A stretch of DNA of 64,000 nt from Ekhidna sp051379705 (GCF_051379705.1 NZ_CP179868.1:3844001-3908000); one strand, 5' to 3'; counted from the first letter of the stretch, positions 53,510 through 61,201 are shown. Notes: generated by a model not told the origin, from the letters alone. Made by a program: numbers and translations.

Positions 53510-53614
53510 AATTGTGCCGTCACAGGCAATACGCTTGCGATAGTGGGGGGATTGTGGATTAGGAATCAGTGATTAGTGGGGGAAGGTTGAAGGGTTGCAA
53601 ACGCGGGCCAGCGA
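53510..53614. repeat. direct repeat block, copy 1 (left of the 53619 gene)
   Basis: Begins with attgtgcc and from 53533 runs almost identically (about 80 bp, with GATAGTGGGGGGATTGTGG, AGGAATCAGTGATT and GCAAAC) to a second copy at 54278-54358. It ends a few bases before the stop of the gene at 53619. The start and end of the block carry decayed REP-like text (GCAAACGCGGGCCAGCGA). Confidence 0.8.
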
Positions 53615-53618
53615 ATTA

Positions 53619-54140
53619 TTACTTAACAAGTTGTTCAAGATAGTCTCCTAATTTTCGGGAGTAGCTGGGGTAGCCATAACTACATTCTCCAAATAGGAAA
53701 TTGAGATGAGTTTCGCCCGGCTTTCCACCATCAAGCTTGACAACTTCAATTTCTAAAGTATCTCCAGAATACAATTTTAAACTCATGATTGCTTCCCATT
53801 TACTTTGTGATCTATTCCATTCGCTCCTATTTCTATTACGGATCATTTGCCTTATCTCCTCAAGTATAATTGGATCATTAATCGTTAGTTCATAGTCAAC
53901 AAGATTATTGGCATATTGATACGCCAACTTTTTGATTTTCATTTCCATGATTGCATCTGGATTCTTGAGGAATTCAAACTTCTTATCCATATCCTCTTTT
54001 AGCGACGAACAATGACTTTCGCTTTCTCTGGTCCAGAAAAAGAGTATGAAGAAAAGAGGAATGATAATGAGGCTCGCATTAAAGGAAGCTCTATTATATT
54101 CATTAGCGAATTTGCGGGTTTTCTCTACATCAATCTTCAT
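53619..54140 (-). CDS. single-span membrane protein, unknown
   Basis: 173 residues: one N-terminal membrane helix (ASLIIIPLFFILFFWT, residues 20-36) then a cytoplasmic or periplasmic domain with ESHCSSLKEDMDKKFEFLKN, a helical middle and a strand-rich end (LKLYSGDTLEIEVVKLDGG; FLFGECSYGYPSYSRKLGDY). No family recognised. It is bracketed by two direct copies of an 80-bp repeat block, so it may be part of a transposed or duplicated segment. Confidence 0.6.
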   Translation of the reverse strand: MKIDVEKTRKFANEYNRASFNASLIIIPLFFILFFWTRESESHCSSLKEDMDKKFEFLKNPDAIMEMKIKKLAYQYANNLVDYELTINDPIILEEIRQMIRNRNRSEWNRSQSKWEAIMSLKLYSGDTLEIEVVKLDGGKPGETHLNFLFGECSYGYPSYSRKLGDYLEQLVK

Positions 54141-54247
54141 TAGTTCTTGTATTTCTCACGGAGAAGTTGATCTCTGGCCTCAGCGTATTCTTGATCATAT
54201 AATCGCAATATAAAAACAACGCAATTCACCACTAGACAAGAAAAATG

Positions 54248-54358
54248 AATTGTGCCACGCGTTGCAAACACGCGCTAGCTTGCGATAGTGGGGGGATTGT
54301 GGATTAGGAATCAGTGATTCAGTGGGGGAAGTTGAAGGGTGCAAACTTGCGCCAGCGA
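54248..54358. repeat. direct repeat block, copy 2, with REP-like palindrome
   Basis: From 54278 to 54358 this repeats the block at 53533-53614 in the same orientation. It begins with a REP-like palindrome: CACGCGTTGCAAACACGCG followed by CTAGC at 54256-54279, one base different from the REP next to the transposase at 58486. The 350-bp gap between genes here (54141-54492) is filled by these repeats and related GCAAACTTG... fragments; I see no gene in it. Confidence 0.82.
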
Positions 54359-54473
54359 GGAACGAACTTTTTTGTGTCCAAATAGCAAACTTGCGTGTCA
54401 TACCAGACCAGATCCGGCATCTTCGTTCATTAGAAGCAAAAATTGCAAACTTGGGATAGCGGGAGGATTGTGA

Positions 54474-54496
54474 CACGAGCTACAAGCTCGCGCTAC
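54474..54496. repeat. REP-like palindrome at the 3' end of the START-domain gene
   Basis: CACGAGCTACAAGCTCG then CGCTAC, the same architecture as the 58486 REP (short inverted arms, then CGCTA) with a different arm sequence. Its CTA overlaps and supplies the TAG stop codon of the START-domain gene. Confidence 0.6.
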
Positions 54497-55113
54497 CTGC
54501 GTACTTTGTTTTCTTCTTTGAGAATTGACCTTAGCCCACGTAGTGTTTTCAATGGAAGATCAGCTATCGCATTGTTTGCCAACCATACCGGGACATTATC
54601 GCCAGGTTCGGAGTGAAACGTATACACCACCTCTGTCATCCCATTCATCGGGCGCAATACAATGTGTCCTTCTGCTTTCATCATCCGGACGATGCCTTTC
54701 TTAGCCGGCACATAATCAGGGATTCCCTTCAGGCATATTTTTGTTACTGCTGCATTGGAGGTATCGGTCGACATCCTGTAAACCATGTCTCTATTGCTGT
54801 ATGGCCATGGAAATATGGTTTCTACATAATTATACTGAACGCCTGTTTCCCGCTCCAGAAGTTTAGAGGTCTTGGTGTAGCCGTACCAATCTGCATAGCT
54901 GTCGGCATCCTTCAGGTGTCTGATTATTTCATCTGCCGTGGCATCCACCAGGGCAACTGCCTTAAAGGATTTGAAATGTGAGTCCTGTTCAACTCGTGTA
55001 TAAACAACAATTCCGTCTTTGCTCTTGTCAATTTCCCAGGGCGTTTGAGCATAAGAATCAAATGACAGGAATATCGATAGGGTCAATAGAACGACTAACG
55101 ACTTATGGTTCAT
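54493..55113 (-). CDS. START-domain exported protein
   Basis: About 206 residues from ATG 55113 (55119 also possible); longer readings run into the upstream gene and lack a signal. Signal peptide (SLVVLLTLSIFLSFDSYAQ) followed by a START lipid-binding domain: WEIDKSKDGIVVYTRVEQD, FKAVALVDATADEIIRHLKD, WPYSNRDMVYRMST and VYTFHSEPGDNVPVWLANN. It probably binds lipids or hydrophobic ligands in the periplasm. It begins 10 bp past the upstream membrane gene, an operon arrangement. Confidence 0.85.
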   Translation of the reverse strand: MNHKSLVVLLTLSIFLSFDSYAQTPWEIDKSKDGIVVYTRVEQDSHFKSFKAVALVDATADEIIRHLKDADSYADWYGYTKTSKLLERETGVQYNYVETIFPWPYSNRDMVYRMSTDTSNAAVTKICLKGIPDYVPAKKGIVRMMKAEGHIVLRPMNGMTEVVYTFHSEPGDNVPVWLANNAIADLPLKTLRGLRSILKEENKVRR

Positions 55114-55123
55114 GTGCATAAGG

Positions 55124-55534
55124 CTATATGATCTTTTCCCCGGTCTTGAATAGCCGGAAGAAGTAATACAGGAAAAGCAGCGCAAAGATGAAATCACCAA
55201 TGATGACCACAAAGACAATAGATCCCGCAATGCCGGCCAGGTAAAATTTCAACAGTGAAATAGCAAACCCAACTTTGCCGATTCCACCGACGATGACAAT
55301 CCCCGTATGCTTTAGCGGATTATAGGCAACAATTGAGTAGCCAATAAAGTAGACAAGTGTTGTTCCCCACGCGCCCTGATAGATGGCATAGTAAAGTGGA
55401 TCCGTCAATTCTCTATTGAAAAATCCTTCAAAGGTGTGAGCGGTATTGAAATAGCCGAAAATCGCACCTATTAAGTTCCATAAGGCAGAGATGATGAAAA
55501 TAATCCTGAAAATCTTGATGTCTTTCTTTTCCAT
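55124..55534 (-). CDS. four-helix membrane protein
   Basis: 136 residues, mostly hydrophobic with about four helices (FRIIFIISALWNLIGAIFGY; YQGAWGTTLVYFIGYSIVAY; IVIVGGIGKVGFAISLLKFY; FVVIIGDFIFALLFLYYFFR). No characterised family; small proteins of this build are common in Bacteroidota. Upstream of and probably co-transcribed with the START-domain gene. Confidence 0.65.
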   Translation of the reverse strand: MEKKDIKIFRIIFIISALWNLIGAIFGYFNTAHTFEGFFNRELTDPLYYAIYQGAWGTTLVYFIGYSIVAYNPLKHTGIVIVGGIGKVGFAISLLKFYLAGIAGSIVFVVIIGDFIFALLFLYYFFRLFKTGEKII

Positions 55535-55641
55535 TGCAATTAGATTAAATGTGTAGTTGAGCGGTTAGCTTTTATAAATTCTAATGGCAAAGGAGCGACA
55601 ATAAAATCCCCGGTGCATTTACATATGTAAAGAAATGCAGG

Positions 55642-56214
55642 CTATTGAGATAAGTTCTTTCGGATTCTGCTCAGTTGGGTCGGACTGATGCCGAGATAGG
55701 AGGCTATATGGTATTGGGGTATTTCCAGTTCAATTCCCGGATATTCTTCTTGCAGAATGAGGTAGCGCTTTTCTGCATCCAGCAATGCCATCTCAATTTC
55801 CTTTTTCTCATTGCTCAAAAAATAGCCTTCAGCGATCGTTCTTCTTAGCCTTTCTATTTCATAATTGCCGCTGGACAATTCCTCAATTTTATGAAATGAG
55901 GCTTTCCAGATTTTACAATCTGTCAGTGCTTGTTGTGCCACGGCGTTCTTTTGCTTGCTAATAAGAGACGCATATGAGCCGATAATCGAAGGCGCTGAAA
56001 AGAACGTCTTATTGTATTCTTTCCCTTCATTGTTGATATAATAAGCCCTGACGATTCCTGTTTCTAAGAACGCAATTTCCTTGGCATACTGCCCCTTTCG
56101 GATAAAGTATTCCCCTTTTTTGAGTTCAGCAGACACAAAGATTTCACTCATCAACCCCAGTGACTCAAGAGAGAGAGGGATGATTTTATTGAAGAATGCA
56201 GCTAGGTTTTCCAT
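55642..56214 (-). CDS. Crp/Fnr-family transcriptional regulator
   Basis: 190 residues: cyclic-nucleotide-binding beta roll (residues 20-115, LKKGEYFIRKGQYAKEIAFL and FSAPSIIGSYASLIS) and a compact C-terminal winged helix (IPQYHIASYLGISPTQLSRI). The cAMP phosphate-binding signature is incomplete, so ligand may be absent or different. Bacteroidota encode many such CRP-like regulators of small-molecule stress. It reads towards the small membrane/START pair, which it could control. Confidence 0.88.
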   Translation of the reverse strand: MENLAAFFNKIIPLSLESLGLMSEIFVSAELKKGEYFIRKGQYAKEIAFLETGIVRAYYINNEGKEYNKTFFSAPSIIGSYASLISKQKNAVAQQALTDCKIWKASFHKIEELSSGNYEIERLRRTIAEGYFLSNEKKEIEMALLDAEKRYLILQEEYPGIELEIPQYHIASYLGISPTQLSRIRKNLSQ

Positions 56215-56347
56215 AATGCGTCAGGTGAATTTGGCTTTATTGCGGCTGTCAGCTCACATCTCGCTAAGCGGCGCTTGTCCACTGCTTGCTAGAAAGCACT
56301 AAAAGTAACCAAGGCGCACCACGCTTCAAAAGCTCTCCAAATAAAAC

Positions 56348-56880
56348 AGAAGAACCACTTTAGCGGCAACTAAATCCACGGCGAAAGTAGAAGAACCACT
56401 TTAGCGGCAACTAAATCCGCGGTGAAAATAGAAGAACCACTTTTGCGGCAGCTAAATCCGCGGTGAAAATAGGAGAATCACTTTTGCGGCAACTAAATCC
56501 GCGGTGAAAATAGAAGAACCACTTTTGCGGCAGCTAAATCCGCGGTGAAAATAGAAGAACCACTTTTGCGGCAACTAAATCCACGGTGAAAACAGAAGAA
56601 CCACTTTTGCGGCAACTAAATCCGCGGTGAAAATAGAAGAACCACTTTTGCGGCAGCTAAATCCGCGGTGAAAATAGGAGAATCACTTTTGCGGCAACTA
56701 AATCCACGGTGAAAACAGAAGAACCACTTTTGCGGCAGCTAAATCCACGGCGAAAATAGAAGAACCACTTTGGCGGCAACTAAATCCACGGTGAAAACAG
56801 AAGAACCACTTTTGCGGCAACTAAATCCACAGTGAAAACAGAAGAATCACTTTGGCGGCAGCTAAATCGACAGTGAAAAT
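56348..56880. repeat. tandem array of 13 x 41-bp repeats
   Basis: Thirteen head-to-tail units of exactly 41 bp (starts at 56348, 56389, 56430 ... 56840), with a few substitutions each and no interspersed spacer. One unit is GCGGCAACTAAATCC, then GCGGTGAAAA, TAGAAGAACCACTTTT in permuted order. Because 41 is not a multiple of three and the frames contain stops, it is not coding. It fills most of the 750-bp gap between the Crp-like gene and the DUF6261 gene. A lone copy lies at 52347. Confidence 0.97.
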
Positions 56881-56964
56881 TGATTTGTCGCCAGATTGTA
56901 CACCTCCCAAATACCCTGTATGCGATACAGTTGATTCACTTTTGAGTCAAACAAACAAATCATT

Positions 56965-57717
56965 ATGATAATATCTAAAATACCTTACTCACTACTAGGA
57001 CTGAAAGGAATGATCACCCTCGTTTTTCGAATACTCGAACTGATGGGAGCCAGACATGCCGGGGAAGCCTTTTTACAAGGATCAATTGCTAAACTGCAAG
57101 CGGTATGGGATTTTGCATCTAATGCGGTGGGAACGAGCCGTAAGCTGTCAGGCACCAAATCGGTAACAGAGGCTGACGACAAACGCGACGATAGCTTTGA
57201 AGCTTTGAAGTGGGCAATCAAAGGAGGGATGAAGCGTACGAACTCAGCCGTAAGCGAAGCAGCCGAGCGATTGTATGCCGTGCTGGAGAAGAACGGTCTC
57301 GACTTGGCCAAGCTCCCATACGATGAAGAAACGGCCGCACTGCAGGCACTCTTTCGTGACCTGGACCAGGCAGAAGCGCAAGCGGACTTGGCGGCCGTCT
57401 ATGTCATGGATTGCTACAATGAGCTAAAATCGCATCAGGCAGACTTTGAAGAAGCGGTAAGCAACAGGGGAGAAGAGCGTACAACAAAAGCTCCCACCAA
57501 TGAGGAAGCGATGCGTGAACTCAAGCCGAAGCTAAGGCACCTCTTCAAGATGCTGGACGTAGCAGAAGAAGAGGAGCTGGTGGAAGATATCGCGAGCACC
57601 AATGTGCTGGTCAACTCCATCATCAAAGAGATTGTGGACGCCAACCGACGAGGTTCGGGACATGGGGATGACGAGGAAGACGAACAAAATGAAGAAATCG
57701 AAGGCACAGGAATTTGA
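56965..57717 (+). CDS. DUF6261-family protein
   Basis: 250 residues, helical and highly charged, matching the DUF6261 family: RILELMGARHAGEAFLQGSI, WDFASNAVGTSRKLSGTKSV, TEADDKRDDSFEALKWAIKG, and a C-terminal run of Asp/Glu (DDEEDEQNEEIEGTG). Function unknown; members are frequent in Bacteroidota near repetitive DNA. It starts 84 bp after the 41-bp array and ends in a strong terminator. Confidence 0.8.
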   Translation: MIISKIPYSLLGLKGMITLVFRILELMGARHAGEAFLQGSIAKLQAVWDFASNAVGTSRKLSGTKSVTEADDKRDDSFEALKWAIKGGMKRTNSAVSEAAERLYAVLEKNGLDLAKLPYDEETAALQALFRDLDQAEAQADLAAVYVMDCYNELKSHQADFEEAVSNRGEERTTKAPTNEEAMRELKPKLRHLFKMLDVAEEEELVEDIASTNVLVNSIIKEIVDANRRGSGHGDDEEDEQNEEIEGTGI

Positions 57718-57740
57718 TTGAGGTTGAAAGTTGAACATGT

Positions 57741-57771
57741 AAGACCCGGTGGATGCCGGGTCTTTTTTTTT
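57741..57771 (+). terminator. terminator after the DUF6261 gene
   Basis: Nine-base stem aagacccgg (57741-57749) with ccgggtctt (57756-57764), six-base loop, then a run of eight to nine Ts. Classic rho-independent terminator. Confidence 0.95.
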
Positions 57772-57819
57772 GGCACCAGTTGGTAAGCTTGCGTGAGCTA
57801 TGGGTCGGCAAACAGCGAT

Positions 57820-57901
57820 GCTAGCGCGCGTTTGCAACGCGTGCTTTAAGTCTGAAAATCTCGTTGCTAGAGCTGTTGCTAGAGCGCGTTTATAACGCGT
57901 T
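57820..57901. repeat. two REP-like palindromes upstream of the transposase
   Basis: 57820-57843 is the exact 24-base reverse complement of the REP at 58486-58509 (GCTAGCGCGCGTTTGCAACG...), so the two form a perfect inverted pair around the transposase gene. A diverged second copy (GCTAGAGCGCGTTTATAACG...) lies at 57878-57901. REP-associated tyrosine transposases cut at the foot of such palindromes. Confidence 0.9.
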
Positions 57902-57932
57902 CTCCAGTTTCATTAAGTCTAAAATCGATTCT

Positions 57933-58478
57933 ATGTCAGAAAAATATAAGTTCAGAGACCCTAATGGTCTCTATTTCACTACAAGCACGATTGTGTTTTG
58001 GATAGATCTTTTCACAAGAAAGGAGTTTAAGCATATAGTCATTGATTCGCTTAAGTTCTGCCAGAAAGAAAAGGGATTGGTAATACATGCCTGGTGCTTG
58101 ATGCCAAGCCATTTACATATGATAGTTAGTAGTGAAACAGGCAGCTTATCAGAGATCATGAGAGATTTCAAGAAATTCACAAGTAAAACCATCATTTCAG
58201 AACTCGATCAAATCAATGAAAGCAGAAAGGAATGGTTGATTCGTGCATTTAAGCAATCTGGTCGAAATCTAAATCGAATTAAAGAATTTAAGGTTTGGCA
58301 AGATGGTAATAAACCAAAGGCTATTGTCAGCAATAGCTTTCTTGATGAAAAGTTGATGTACATTCATCAGAATCCTGTTGATGCAGAAATGGTAGATGAA
58401 CCAGAAGATTATTTGTATAGTTCCGCCCGCGACTACTGTGGAATAAAGGGCTTACTGGAGGTTCGGTTGCTGGAATGA
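57933..58478 (+). CDS. REP-associated tyrosine transposase (RAYT, Y1/IS200-like)
   Basis: 181 residues from ATG 57933, an HUH-type single-strand transposase. Motifs: the histidine pair in MPSHLHMIVSS (His60-x-His62) and the catalytic tyrosine in LMYIHQNPVDAEMV (Tyr143), with SARDYCG near the end. RAYTs are domesticated-looking relatives of IS200/IS605 transposases, associated with and believed to spread REP palindromes. Here it is bracketed by perfect inverted REPs (57820 and 58486) with further copies in the 54-kb region. Confidence 0.92.
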   Translation: MSEKYKFRDPNGLYFTTSTIVFWIDLFTRKEFKHIVIDSLKFCQKEKGLVIHAWCLMPSHLHMIVSSETGSLSEIMRDFKKFTSKTIISELDQINESRKEWLIRAFKQSGRNLNRIKEFKVWQDGNKPKAIVSNSFLDEKLMYIHQNPVDAEMVDEPEDYLYSSARDYCGIKGLLEVRLLE

Positions 58479-58485
58479 ATTGTGT

Positions 58486-58509
58486 CACGCGTTGCAAACG
58501 CGCGCTAGC
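58486..58509. repeat. REP palindrome downstream of the transposase
   Basis: CACGCGTTGCAAACGCGCG followed by CTAGC, the inverse of 57820-57843. The CTAGC end overlaps and provides the TAG stop codon of the minus-strand gene at 58505. Confidence 0.9.
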
Positions 58510-58714
58510 TTGAGCTAAAGAAGTTACTTTCAATCTTGAATGAAGCCCACACTATTAGGCCGATCATTAGAATCGTGGGTATAATCCCTAGCGCAAAGTT
58601 CAAGAACCACTTAGATGTTCGATAATGTTCGTAGGGTCGTTTCCTAAGACCAAACAAATAACGAGTAAATGCTCCTAAGTCATGAATTAGTTCGAGTAAG
58701 GTCCAATCTCCCAT
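58505..58714 (-). CDS. terminal cassette: small membrane protein
   Basis: 69 residues: LELIHDLGAFTRYLFGLRKR then a hydrophobic helix (FALGIIPTILMIGLIVWAS) and an end FFSSS. No family recognised. Its start lies 16 bp from attC-like site A, but its 3' end runs into a REP whose CTAGC makes the TAG stop. The original 3' end and the cassette's own attC may have been cut off by that insertion. Confidence 0.6.
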   Translation of the reverse strand: MGDWTLLELIHDLGAFTRYLFGLRKRPYEHYRTSKWFLNFALGIIPTILMIGLIVWASFKIESNFFSSS

Positions 58715-58730
58715 GGCGCATTATGGTGTG

Positions 58731-58841
58731 TAACGCCCAAATAAAATGAGTATGCGAACCAGTTGCTAGAAGCACCGAAGTTTCTGTTTGGCATTGTCAT
58801 TTCAAATGGCTCAGTTCGCATATTCATTTTAGTGTTTGTTA
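58731..58841 (-). repeat. attC-like site A (111 nt)
   Basis: On the minus strand it starts TAACAAACACT and ends GGGCGTTA. Outer arms pair: AAAATGAATATGCGAAC with GTTCGCATACTCATTTT. The spacers next to AAC and GTT are unequal (7 vs 8 nt) and unpaired, like the unpaired central spacer of attC. It begins 8 bp beyond the stop of the gene at 58850 and ends 16 bp before the next start. Confidence 0.85.
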
Positions 58842-58849
58842 CCTTCTGT

Positions 58850-59425
58850 TTAAATAGGGAATTTATCGACTTTTATCCCAAGATATCGTTCCTTAATAAC
58901 CTTTATATGATTCAATTCATGACCTGCTATATGATAAGCGAAAGCTCTAACTGTTCTTTCATTTTTAACTTCTCCATCTGTATCAATTCCGCTGCCCCTT
59001 CTAGAAAAAGATTCTTCCGGTAAATTTTGAAATAATAATATAGTAGATAATCTAACACTCCAGTATTCTTCAAAGATGTCATCTAATTTTCTTGTATTCG
59101 CATTTGAGTATTTCGCATAATCTTTTTCTTCAAATCCATGCAAAGGAGTACTGTCATTTCTCGCATGTCTCAATGCTCGGTAGGCAAATATTCTCTCGTC
59201 ATCAATATTATGAACTAATATTTCTTTAATAGTCCATTTATTTTCAGCATATCTGAAAGTCAGTTTTTCTTCAGATAAAGAATATACTAGTTCTTTAAGC
59301 TTGAAAAAATTCTCATATAGTTCTTGTAGTATATCAGTATCAGTTTTTATTAAGTCAAAATAATGTTGAGAATATGGAGGGTATTCATTTTTTTTTGGCC
59401 GATTAATTTTTCTGTATTTATTCAT
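58850..59425 (-). CDS. cassette gene: DinB-like protein
   Basis: 191 residues from ATG 59425; a longer TTG reading would extend into the attC-like site and is rejected. DinB four-helix type: AENKWTIKEILVHNIDDERI (first metal His) and YHIAGHELNHIKVIKERY (His pair), lacking signal peptide. Typical members are metal-dependent transferases or stress proteins. It is the single gene of the 58734-59469 cassette and is AT-rich compared with core genes such as purL (visual impression). Its stop is 8 bp from site A. Confidence 0.8.
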   Translation of the reverse strand: MNKYRKINRPKKNEYPPYSQHYFDLIKTDTDILQELYENFFKLKELVYSLSEEKLTFRYAENKWTIKEILVHNIDDERIFAYRALRHARNDSTPLHGFEEKDYAKYSNANTRKLDDIFEEYWSVRLSTILLFQNLPEESFSRRGSGIDTDGEVKNERTVRAFAYHIAGHELNHIKVIKERYLGIKVDKFPI

Positions 59426-59466
59426 TTGTTTCAAAATAGGAAAAAGTATTAGTCGATAATAGAAGG

Positions 59467-59577
59467 TAACGTCCAACTAAAATGAGTATGCGCCCCAGTT
59501 GCTAGAAGAACCTAAGTTTCTGTTTCACAAAATCCTTTCAAATGACTCAGTACGCATATTCATTTTAGTGTTTGTTG
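59467..59577 (-). repeat. attC-like site B (111 nt)
   Basis: Same length as site A and visibly homologous throughout (shared ACAAACACTAAAATGAATA..., TTCTTCTAGCAACTGG near the 3' arm). Minus-strand ends are CCAACAAAC and GGACGTTA. It lies 9 bp past the stop of the HEPN-like gene at 59587. Its outer flanks do not pair with each other but with the far ends of the neighbouring cassettes. Confidence 0.87.
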
Positions 59578-59586
59578 GCATTCGTT

Positions 59587-59937
59587 TTATTCAGAATCGA
59601 AGAGTTTTATTATCTCTTCTGCTTCTTTAATGCAATACTGACAGTTATGAGCCTTTATCTCTAGTCTGTGTTTATAATCTGCATCCTTTCTCTTCTTGAA
59701 AAGAGTTTCTAGTCTTTTTCCGGCTTTCTGTTTGGATCGGTCTGTAGACCTAAGAAGGGAGTTGTAAACTTCTTGATGAGCACTTTGACCATCAGACACG
59801 AAAACTCCCAAGTTGTTTCGGATGTGTCCAAACACCCCATAATACGCACGGTTGATTATTGACCGATAATGTGCTTCTGTTTGGCCAGATTGCAGTTCTT
59901 TGGATATGTCAATAAATCTTTGAGGATCAAAACTCAT
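59587..59937 (-). CDS. HEPN-like small protein (third gene of the three-gene cassette)
   Basis: 116 residues. EAHYRSIINRAYYGVFGHI is a typical HEPN start (Arg-...-Arg-x-YY), and RKDADYKH (Arg83-x6-His90) resembles the RX4-6H ribonuclease signature of HEPN toxins, with the RxxADY sequence common in that fold. It would act in the cytoplasm, potentially on RNA. It overlaps the gene before it by 11 bp, a coupled arrangement. HEPN assignment is from motifs; nuclease activity is not shown. Confidence 0.72.
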   Translation of the reverse strand: MSFDPQRFIDISKELQSGQTEAHYRSIINRAYYGVFGHIRNNLGVFVSDGQSAHQEVYNSLLRSTDRSKQKAGKRLETLFKKRKDADYKHRLEIKAHNCQYCIKEAEEIIKLFDSE

Positions 59938-60409
59938 GGGAGACTAAATCAATATTTAGTTTTTCCATTACAGTTGGAAACAAATCGAACATATTATCAT
60001 AGAAAGAGTCAACGATTTGATTAATTCCAGACCAATCGGCATCATCATTAATGCGAATATTGATGAAAAGTGTTTTCCAATCGTTTTCCTCTTCCATCAA
60101 TTCCAATGACATCATAGAGCCTTTCGATACTTCTTTCTTGAAGAATTCTCCTATGCTCGGAAGGATATCGATAAGGTCGTTATTTGTAGATATGAAGTCT
60201 ACCTCTCTTGTTCGATCTGTGAACTTGAATAGAGTTGCGTACTCTTTTCTGATTTTCTCTCTTTTTAGCTCAATTGAAGAAAGATATCCTGCATCCAGAA
60301 CTGATACTGATACTTCTTCCTCGGCTACCGAAGCAATTTTGTCATTAGTATAATCTTCATTGAGCATTGAAGAGGACTGTCCTTGGTCGGTATATATGCT
60401 GTTAGTCAT
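59927..60409 (-). CDS. middle gene of the three-gene cassette, unknown
   Basis: 160 residues from ATG 60409 (an earlier GTG is possible). No family recognised. It contains a Ser/Asp-rich start (TDQGQSSSMLNEDYT), a variable middle and a soluble end with NDDADWSGINQIVDSFYDNM and FPTVMEKLNIDL. Its start overlaps the TIGR04255 stop by 8 bp and its stop overlaps the HEPN-like start by 11 bp. Fixed coupling on both sides suggests the three products work in a complex or as toxin and antitoxin. Confidence 0.65.
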   Translation of the reverse strand: MTNSIYTDQGQSSSMLNEDYTNDKIASVAEEEVSVSVLDAGYLSSIELKREKIRKEYATLFKFTDRTREVDFISTNNDLIDILPSIGEFFKKEVSKGSMMSLELMEEENDWKTLFINIRINDDADWSGINQIVDSFYDNMFDLFPTVMEKLNIDLVSHEF

Positions 60410-61133
60410 TGTCGAATTCTTTTTTCTGTTCACTAGTTACTATGTGATCAAACGCTGAGTGAAGCTGCATATGTGCGTTATCAAGCCATTTTTCTATGGA
60501 GTTTTTATCCACAGGTGTCAATTTAGTATAATATAATTGAAATTGAACTGGAGCTTCATAACCAGATTCTTTTCTTAGTGTTGCAAAATTCACTGCTAAA
60601 ACTTCGTTATCTGGAAACGATGTTTCATAATTGAGTTGAAGAGAGTTAAAATCATTCACTATTCCGTTCGGCATATTCGGATAGACATTAAAGCTTCTTT
60701 TAAAATTCTCAAGGCTATGAGATTTCACATCTAACTTATTTATAGCTCTTAGACCTATTCTATTTATTTGTTGGATATCAATAGTAGAATATAACAACTC
60801 AACGGCTTCCAATATCATTTCTTTATATGATTCCCAACCACCGTATTTCGGGAGTTTATTAACAGTAAATAGATTGTTTGAAAGTTGAATTATGGAAGAG
60901 TTATCCTGACTCTTGAATTGAGTTAAATTGTTATTACCTGAACCAATCTGAACGCCTTGTGCACCCAAGGCAATGCCAAATCCGCCACCTGATTGTGTGA
61001 TCACGGGGTAATCTTTGCTCACTTTTGAATAGTAAGTTCCTGGGGTTGCTGGATTCCAGTTACTTGTCTGGTAAAAAAGTTCGAAAACAGCTTCAGTTAA
61101 CGGTGGATTCTTGAATTTTTTGGTTGTCTTCAT
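60402..61133 (-). CDS. TIGR04255-family protein (first gene of the three-gene cassette)
   Basis: 243 residues fitting TIGR04255: the FKNPPLTEAVFELFYQ opening, NRIGLRAINKLDV and FQLYYTKLTPVDKNSIEKWL near the end (segments quoted separately). The family occurs sporadically in accessory DNA and is frequently found beside suspected defence genes; its mechanism is not known. It starts 68 bp from attC-like site C and leads the three-gene operon that fills cassette 59470-61204. Confidence 0.78.
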   Translation of the reverse strand: MKTTKKFKNPPLTEAVFELFYQTSNWNPATPGTYYSKVSKDYPVITQSGGGFGIALGAQGVQIGSGNNNLTQFKSQDNSSIIQLSNNLFTVNKLPKYGGWESYKEMILEAVELLYSTIDIQQINRIGLRAINKLDVKSHSLENFKRSFNVYPNMPNGIVNDFNSLQLNYETSFPDNEVLAVNFATLRKESGYEAPVQFQLYYTKLTPVDKNSIEKWLDNAHMQLHSAFDHIVTSEQKKEFDND

Positions 61134-61201
61134 CTGAATTCAAAGATATAAGTATTAGTTCTGCTATCAAACACGATTTCCATCGAAGGGCGTATGAATG
61201 C

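Noticed and set aside
54195..54476. 93-codon minus-strand frame
   Set aside because: It is composed of repeat-block and REP-like DNA.
56348..56880. CRISPR array
   Set aside because: The 41-bp units are contiguous and contain no variable spacers, and no cas gene is present.
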